Assembly: GCF_963259705.1 (NCBI RefSeq)
Contig: NC_081846.1
Location: 58,123,205 to 58,187,204 of the forward strand
From: Myotis daubentonii
Lineage: Eukaryota; Chordata; Mammalia; Chiroptera; Vespertilionidae
DNA length: 64,000 nt
Direction: 5' to 3'
Shown: positions 57,880 through 64,000 of the stretch, piece after piece
How positions within the stretch are numbered: the stretch's first letter is position 1
Layout of the letters: the number at the start of each line of letters is the position of its first letter
Program-made: the position numbers and the translations under genes
The notes under the pieces: model-generated
Told to the model about the DNA's origin: nothing
Databases searched by the model: none
The model's input: the letters and a program-made list of their open reading frames with translations, nothing else

Positions 57880-58640
57880 TCATCAAATTAACAGAGGCAG
57901 ATTAACAGGAGAAAATCAGTTTTAATATATGTGATATTGGTGGAAATGGAATTCTTGGGAGAATGGGGTGTGGTGAAAAGCTTTATTGATGCTGTTAAAT
58001 TGAGGGGGTTTTCCTGCAAGTTCCTTTCTCTGTCTGTTCCACCATGGAAAAAGTCTGATTTTGCCTTCAGCAGAGCCAGAATAAAAACCAGTATCCAAAG
58101 TTACTGTTCCATAGTAAAGTCATGCCCAGTCCAGCATCTGGCAAGCTTAGCTTGTGTTCCCAGCTGCAGTCATTTGGGTGAGGGGTCGACACAGCTTTAG
58201 GCCATGTAGCTGCTTAAGGCCACATGACTATGGAGAGAGAATATATGAACACATGGGCAAGTGCAGGTCACAGAGCCAGAGGAAAAAAGCACACAGGAGC
58301 AGGAGTGAGCAAGAGAGAGGGAACTCTTTGTCTCAGGATTTTAACCTTCCAAGATTTTGCACATTTTTGATGGGCTCCACTCCTAGCCAATCCATTGCTC
58401 CCCAGGCTAGATTGACAGGCAAGCACTTTCTCTATATCACCCTGACTTCCCTGCACGTGCACCCATCTCCCCCTTTTTTCAATCCCAGTGATCTGCAGGG
58501 AATAGACCAGAGGTTCCCTGGAGAGCATGAAGCTATAGCTTCGTGATGAAACTGCCCCGATGACCATGCTTATAATGTCTGGCCTTCCCTTCGCCCTCTT
58601 CCTATTATTAATATTAATAAACTAGCTAACTATGACAATA
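57880..58640 (-). mobile_element. LTR-like repeat, copy B
   Basis: Second member of the family at 55290-56310, same orientation. It has agaatggggtgtggtgaaaag, tttattgatgctgtt, ccatggaaaaagtctga, actatggagagagaata, gcacgtgcacccatc and ttaataaactagctaactat. The two copies are well diverged. Confidence 0.45.
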
Positions 58641-60669
58641 ACACATATACATGGGGAATTCACATAGGCATGAAAATTCCAAAGACAGTGAGGTCACATT
58701 GGGTATATAAGACATTTTGGACAAAGGGGAAAAGGAGGGGAATAAGGTCTTATTTCAGAAGTGAGAATGGGCAATTTACAGGCAGTTGAGGAATTGGGGG
58801 ACATACATGCAAGAAATTTCTTACAAGGCAACTCAGAAACAATGGGATACAGGGGGCATCTAGCTCATAAACACCTGCCTGAAGCCTTCCTCTTTAACAT
58901 ACTTAATTGAAATTAGTCTGAGGTGAACATCCCAAGATCCCGTTTCTGGAGCAATTTTTTTCTATCTGAATCTCTTGGGCAGGAAAGTGGGGAGGATCAA
59001 AGTTTCCCTTTGAGTTCGCTTCCCAACGAACAGCTTAAAAATCAACATCCCAAAATGGCAGACTCAAGGTGGCAAAATCTGTTTCTTCTCAGTAGTAGGC
59101 TTGCCACTTTTCATCGGCAATCCTCACACTAACCTTGTTAGGAGGCACTCTTGTGGCCCTTTTCCATGAGGATTTTGAGAGGTCGCAGAGGTAGCAAATA
59201 GCAGTCAGGATTTGAATCCATCTCTTTCTAAATCCAACACCCATGTTTCTCCATCTCTAATAAGACATCAGTCTGCTGTGCTGAGTGCATTCATAGGAAT
59301 AATCCTGTATAGTTTGCTCTTTAGTTCAGGGTCTCCTAACTATTAATCAAAATTACAACGTAATGTGTCCTCCTCCTTAACTTTTCACTTGTGACCACTT
59401 TAGTGGAACACTTTTTCCTAATGGAAATATCATATTATTTTGTTTGCTTTGAGTAATGAGTTTGCTGACTAGTCTGAACTTGCCTGGGGCTTATACATGA
59501 GAGTAACAATTATTTTTTCTCCTTCAATTACTTAAGCTTTGTCAAATTTCCCTATCCTTAGGCAGATACAATAATCTTTTGGTCCTTTTTTTTTTTTAAC
59601 AAAAAAAACTAATTCTGTGTTATAAAAACTCAATTTCAATCCATTTAAAAGTATCCTAACTGACATCATAGGTTAGATGCAGGATTTGGGGATCAGAAGG
59701 AGAGGGGTGTGATATGTTCCCCTTTTGGCTATTACAGTTTGGGGAGATTTGGGACAGGGACAAAGGGGAAAAAAGGACAAGTCTCTCACATTTAATAGTC
59801 CTTCCTCTGTGTAAGATTTTGACTTTTTCCTGGTTCCCATGGACTGGCAAGCTGAGGTCCTCGGTGGTTGGCATTCGCATGAGTTCTCGGCACCCTGGGG
59901 GCATCCCCAAGGCAGTCATGGATGTGGGAGATCCAGTCCAGAAAGATCTTATCCATGTGAACATCCCAGCCTCCTGCACCTGGGCCTGCTCATTCAGCAG
60001 CCTGCCCTCATGCATGGAAAATGGCAAGTTAACACCAACCCGGCCACTGTGCCTGAGTTCGCTCAGCCCACGGACAGAGGTTGTGAGTTGCCACAATGGC
60101 TGTGACTTCTTTCCCATGTCTCTTTTTCTCCTTAATTCAGACGGGGACAGGGTAAGGCCACTGCATATCAGAGGTCAAAGCTGGAAAAGAAATAGTGGCA
60201 TTCCCTTCCTACAGGCACCCCTCCCGGCTTTTAGAAGGGCTCTCTTGGCAGCCCCCCAGCCCCCATACTTGGCTCTGCTCCGGCTCGGTGGTGAAAGGTG
60301 TGTCCTTAGAGGAGTGGATGAAAAACCTGCAGCATTGCTCTCTTCCACCCTCCCAAGGCCACCTCACAGTGTTGCTGATTTTCCACTTCTCTTCCCCAGT
60401 GCCATCTCCTTTTAGACTCCACCAGGGAAGGGAAGGGAAGAGCATGGTCTGGGTGACCATTGAGAGCAGCACAGCCTGCTTCCTGCCACATAGTAAATCT
60501 GAAAAAGGTGACAGTTCCAGCTGTTAGTTCTGTAGCTTCTTTACCCCAGTATTGGGGCCCTAATGCCTAATTCTGAGGTTACAGGAAAACTTGCACTTAA
60601 TAGCCTGTTACACTTGTGCACTTTGGGAGGCAAAGTTAATTGGTGTAAAATTTAAAACTTATTTGTGAG
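58641..60669. other. intergenic with a GC-richer unexplained stretch
   Basis: 59140-59270 resembles an antisense MIR. 59650-60530 is GC-richer than its surroundings and open for 233 codons on + (59714-60415) and 153 codons on - (59656-60117). Neither translation is a family I recognise, and no splice or start context supports a gene. Confidence 0.4.
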
Positions 60670-61374
60670 AGACACCGTTAAGATAATGAGAAGACATGCT
60701 GGGAGAAAATACTTGCAAATGATGTATCTGATCAAAGACGTATCCAAAACATATTTGCCAAAACTTGAAAGCAGCCACGGTGTCCTGAAGTAGGTGCATA
60801 GATAAACTGTGGTACCTACAAGCAATGGAATATTAGTCAGTACTAAAAATAAATGAGCTGTTAAGCCATGAAAAGACATGGAAGAACCTTAAATGCATAT
60901 TAGTAAGTGAAAGAAGTCCATTTTTAAAGGCTACATACTGTATGATTCCAACTTTATGGCATTCTAGAAAAGACAAAGCTATGGTTACAATCCAAAGAGT
61001 AGAGGTTGCCAGGGGTTAGGGAGAGGGAGGGATGAACAGGCGGAGAACAGATGTTTAGTGCAGTGTATATAATCTGTATATTATGATGGTGGATACTGTC
61101 ATTATACACTTGTCAAAACCCATGGATTGAACAACACCAAAAGTGCACCTGATGTTAACTATGGACTTGGGTGATTATGATGTGGCAGGGTAGGTTCTTT
61201 GATTAAAATGAATTGACTGATGTGGGATGGTGATAGTAGGAGGGGTTTTGCATGTGTAGGGGCAAGAGGTATATGAAAACTTGGTACTTTATGGTCCATT
61301 TTGCTATAAACCTAAAACTGTTCTAAAAAGTAAAGTGCATTAGAAATTAATTTATATTAAAATATTATAAAAAG
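60670..61374 (+). mobile_element. L1 3' end, sense
   Basis: aaagacgtatccaaaacata, taaactgtggtacctacaag, agtcagtactaaaaataaat, tactgtatgattccaacttt, gagtagaggttgccaggggt and tgatgttaactatggacttg are the L1 3'UTR order. Old copy. Confidence 0.8.
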
Positions 61375-61974
61375 TCAAACAAAGCCAAAATAGAGAAATC
61401 TATTTTCTAAATGGATAACAGATTGCTTTACTTTTTTGCCTGGGACCAAGTGATGTCTTGTTATATGACTGCATCCCTTGGACAGGGAATGTCTGTCAAA
61501 TGATAGACATGGTTCGTTCTTCTATCTCTTCTCTGTATTTTATACTCATAGATAAAGATCCTGAGATGACTGGGCAGCAGCACAGGTGGGTGAGTAGAGA
61601 AACTTTTTCCTGGAAGCCTTCTCCTTGGTAATGTAGCTCCCTCACGGCTGCACAGAATTCTGCATCACATTTACTGTTGTGAGTGATGCAACTCTGCGGT
61701 GACTCATTATTACCTAAAACACAGGAATCCCCAAAAGTTGTAATTCTGTCTTCTTAGAACACTCTTTTCTTTGTTCACAATTTTAGTCTGTCTTTAAACC
61801 AGGTAAAAGCAGCAGAGAAAGACAGAATTGTAGCTGGCAAGTTAGACATAGTATAGTTCTGAGAAATTTAACTACTTGAGCAAAACTGGCATTTGCCTAT
61901 TATGCTATTCTTTCACATTTAGTTACAAACACCCATTCAGGGCCTTGGTCTCTCAGACTATCTTCATATCAAAA
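61375..61974. other. intergenic, nothing recognised
   Basis: Ordinary AT-rich sequence between an L1 3' end and a Helitron. Confidence 0.4.
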
Positions 61975-62274
61975 CTAGAGGCCCGGTGCATGAATTCATG
62001 CACGGGTGGGGTCCCTTGGCTGGCTGGTGATAGAGGCCTATCAGGGGGCCAGCTGGCAAGGGGGGGGGGACTGCAGGAGGCTGGCCTCCATGATCAGGGC
62101 CTGGGGGGAAGGGCCGTAGGAGGTTGGCTGTGGGAGTTCACTGACCACCAGGGGGCAGCTCCTGCATTGAGCGTCTGCCCCCGGTGGTCAGTGTGCATCA
62201 TAGTGACTGGTCAGTGGGTCATTCTAGTGATTCCGGTCCTTCAGTCGTAATGGTCACTTAGGCTTATATATATA

Positions 62275-63388
62275 CTAGGGGCCCGGTGCACGAAATTCGT
62301 GCGCTGGGTGTGGGGGGAGCAGGGGGGAGTGTCCCTCAGCCCAGCCTGCCCCCTCTCACATACTGGGAGCCCTCAGGCGTTGACCCCCACCACCCTCCAA
62401 TCGCAGGATCGGCCCCTTGCCCAGGCCTGACGCCTCAGCCAGAGGCGTAGACCCCCATCACACTCTGATCGCCTGATCGGCCCCTTGCCCAGACCTGACG
62501 CCTCCGCCAGAGGTGTCAGGCTTGCACAGGGGACCCCCATCTCCCCCCGATCACTGGCTCTGGCCCCCGCCCAGGCCTGAGGCCTCTGGCCCAGGAATCA
62601 TGCCTGGGCAGGGGACCCCCATCTCCCTCTGATCGCTTGCTCCACCCCCCGCCCAAGCCTGATGCCTCTGACCCAGGCTTCAGGCCTGGGCAAGGGGACC
62701 ATCATATCCTCCCAATCCCCGGCTCAGCCCCCCGTCCAGGCCTGATGCCTCGGCCAGAGGAGTTGACCCTCATCACCCTCCGATCACCAATCACCGGATC
62801 GGCCCCTTGACCAGGCCTGAGGCCTCTGGCAGAGGTGTCAGGCCTGGGCAGGGGACCCCCAGCTCCCCGCGGTTGCAGGCTCCGCCCCTGCCAAGACCTA
62901 ACGCCTCTGGCTGAGGCGTCCGGCTCGGGCAGCGGGGACACGCAGCTGCAGCGGCCCCGTGATCGTGGGCTCCGCTTTAGGCCCAGGCAAGGGACCCCTA
63001 GCTCCCGGGACTGCCAGCTTCGACTGTGCCCAGCTCCCATTGCTGGCTCCACCCCTACTTCCTGCTATCACTGGCCAGGGCGGAAAAGGCGCCTGATTCT
63101 CTGATCATGGCTGGGGGGCAGGGCAAAGGCGGCCCCAGGGCTGCCTTTGCCCTGCCCCCCAGCTCTTAGCTCCCCCCTGGGTTTCCGATCACTGTCAGTG
63201 GCAGGGGGCTTCTTCCTGCTTTCCCTTTCGCCTCCCTGCATTGTGCCTACGTATGCAAATTAACCGCCATCTTGTTGGCAGTTAACTGCCAATCATAGTT
63301 GGCAGTTAATTTGCATATAGCCCTGATTAGCCAATGAAAAGGGTATCGTCGTACGCCAATTACCATTTTTCTCTTTTATTAGTGTAGA
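62275..63388 (-). mobile_element. large non-autonomous Helitron with internal repeat array (H10)
   Basis: CTAGGGGCCCGGTGCACGAA with hairpin GCACGAAATTCGTGC at the 3' end. The 5' region on the minus strand begins TCTACACTAATAAAAGAG. Flanks A62274 and T63389 both belong to H9. The element is 1.1 kb and GC-rich. It holds about seven degenerate 80-bp units (62400-62950) and a 5' module with CCAAT, octamer and YY1-type motifs. No Rep or helicase is present. Confidence 0.88.
62400..62950. repeat. about seven degenerate 80-bp units inside H10
   Basis: The phrase cc(a/c)aggcctga(c/g)gcctc recurs near 62421, 62491, 62571, 62653, 62736, 62811 and 62891, spacing 70-83 bp. Most units carry a short palindrome of the type ggcctga...cctctggcagagg...tcaggcc. 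Confidence 0.8.
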
Positions 63389-63394
63389 TATAGA

Positions 63395-64000
63395 TAGATA
63401 AGAAGTTTTGCACAACTAATAAAGAGCTAATATTTGGTAATTTTCTAGCTAGATATAAAAAACATGTATCTTTGGGAGATGGGTTATAAGTGATTTAAAA
63501 GTTAAATTTATGCACTTTCTGAAAAATGTTTTTATAATGGACATGCACTTTTTATTATCAGAAAAATAATATATTTTCATTTGTAAATGAAGGTTTCCTG
63601 AAAGAAAAACAAAAATATTTATGAAAAATTTTTTAAAGATAAGATTATAAGGACTTACCTTATTAATATAGGATAATGACAATAGTAGTAATAGTTAACT
63701 TTCCTGTGGCACTTTCTATGTGCCAAGCACTCTTCTAAGCTCTTTATTTTATTAACAAATTTTATCTTCACAGCAATCTCATGATTGAAGTAGTATTGGT
63801 ATGACCATTAGACAGATTAGGAAACTGAGTCATAGAGAGGCCATGACTAGCTCATTGTTAGATAGCTAGTAAGGAGTAGATTTGAAATCTGAGAACATGC
63901 ACCCTAGTTCCATAGTAGAATTCTTAATCACTCTACTGGGTGCAAAAGCCACAATAGTAAGAACAACATAGTACTAGCTAAAGATCAGAGCTATGAATGC
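63395..64000. other. intergenic end of window with a MIR-like repeat
   Basis: 63700-63935 reads as an antisense MIR-type repeat: ctttctatgtgccaagcact, cttctaagctctttatttta, gaaactgagtcatagagagg and gttagatagctagtaagga. The rest is AT-rich and unrecognised. Confidence 0.6.

Larger units (their letters stand above)
61975..63394 (-). mobile_element. HeliBat-type Helitron split by another Helitron (H9)
   Basis: The 3' part is 61975-62274: CTAGAGGCCCGGTGCATGAA with palindrome GTGCATGAATTCATGCAC. The last 6 bp of the 5' end, tataga, lie at 63389-63394 beyond H10. Outer flanks are A61974 and T63395. The body has cactgaccaccagggggcag and ctgcccccggtggtcagtg. Confidence 0.88.

Noticed and set aside
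24221..64000. Expected downstream neighbour CYTIP
   Set aside because: Mammalian synteny places CYTIP beyond the 3' end of ACVR1C, but none of its PDZ or N-terminal sequence is readable here; it probably lies past the window end.

Overview
The window is mammalian nuclear DNA: GT-AG introns, MIR and L1 debris, AT-rich intergenic sequence and no operons. The repeats point to a vespertilionid bat such as Myotis, Eptesicus or Pipistrellus. They include ten HeliBat-type Helitrons, Ves tRNA-derived SINEs, a SPIN hAT MITE, another bat nhAT MITE and a young HAL1-type half-LINE.

Positions 1-24.2 kb hold the 3' half of one protein-coding gene on the + strand, ACVR1C (ALK7), the type I activin/Nodal/GDF receptor serine/threonine kinase. 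Six exons are present, with lengths 231, 168, 157, 125, 131 and a 129-nt coding part of the last exon. They encode residues about 182-494: the end of the GS region and the whole kinase domain. The TGA stop is at 16640-16642. A long 3'UTR probably follows, tentatively to a polyadenylation signal at 24192. Two coding oddities stand out: a DFG motif where I recall DLG in type I receptors, and one extra C-terminal codon from a displaced stop.

Introns 4-8 carry much of the repeat load. A short L1 tail in intron 4 (12-bp target duplication) was invaded by four Helitrons. Intron 8 holds antisense L1/HAL1 fragments and two Ves SINEs. The inferred 3'UTR is nearly free of recent insertions apart from one SPIN MITE. 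It also holds a 29-bp minisatellite and a 231-bp segment present twice.

From 24.2 to 64 kb I recognise no protein-coding host gene. The next gene expected from mammalian synteny, CYTIP, is not reached. This interval holds stacked transposable elements: an old antisense L1/HAL1 block (28.1-34 kb) interrupted by two Ves SINEs, a structurally complete young HAL1 with a 282-residue ORF1 and a 14-bp target duplication, and an LTR; an nhAT MITE; a MaLR (MLT1-like) element with two LTRs; a mariner MITE; L1 3' ends; two related LTR-like repeats; and nested Helitrons at 62-63.4 kb. The least expected signals are two insertions of 5' tRNA halves (Gln at 34262-34295, Gly at 40299-40334), both ending in the anticodon loop and both flanked by direct repeats.

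All family names come from recall and reading; no database search was run.
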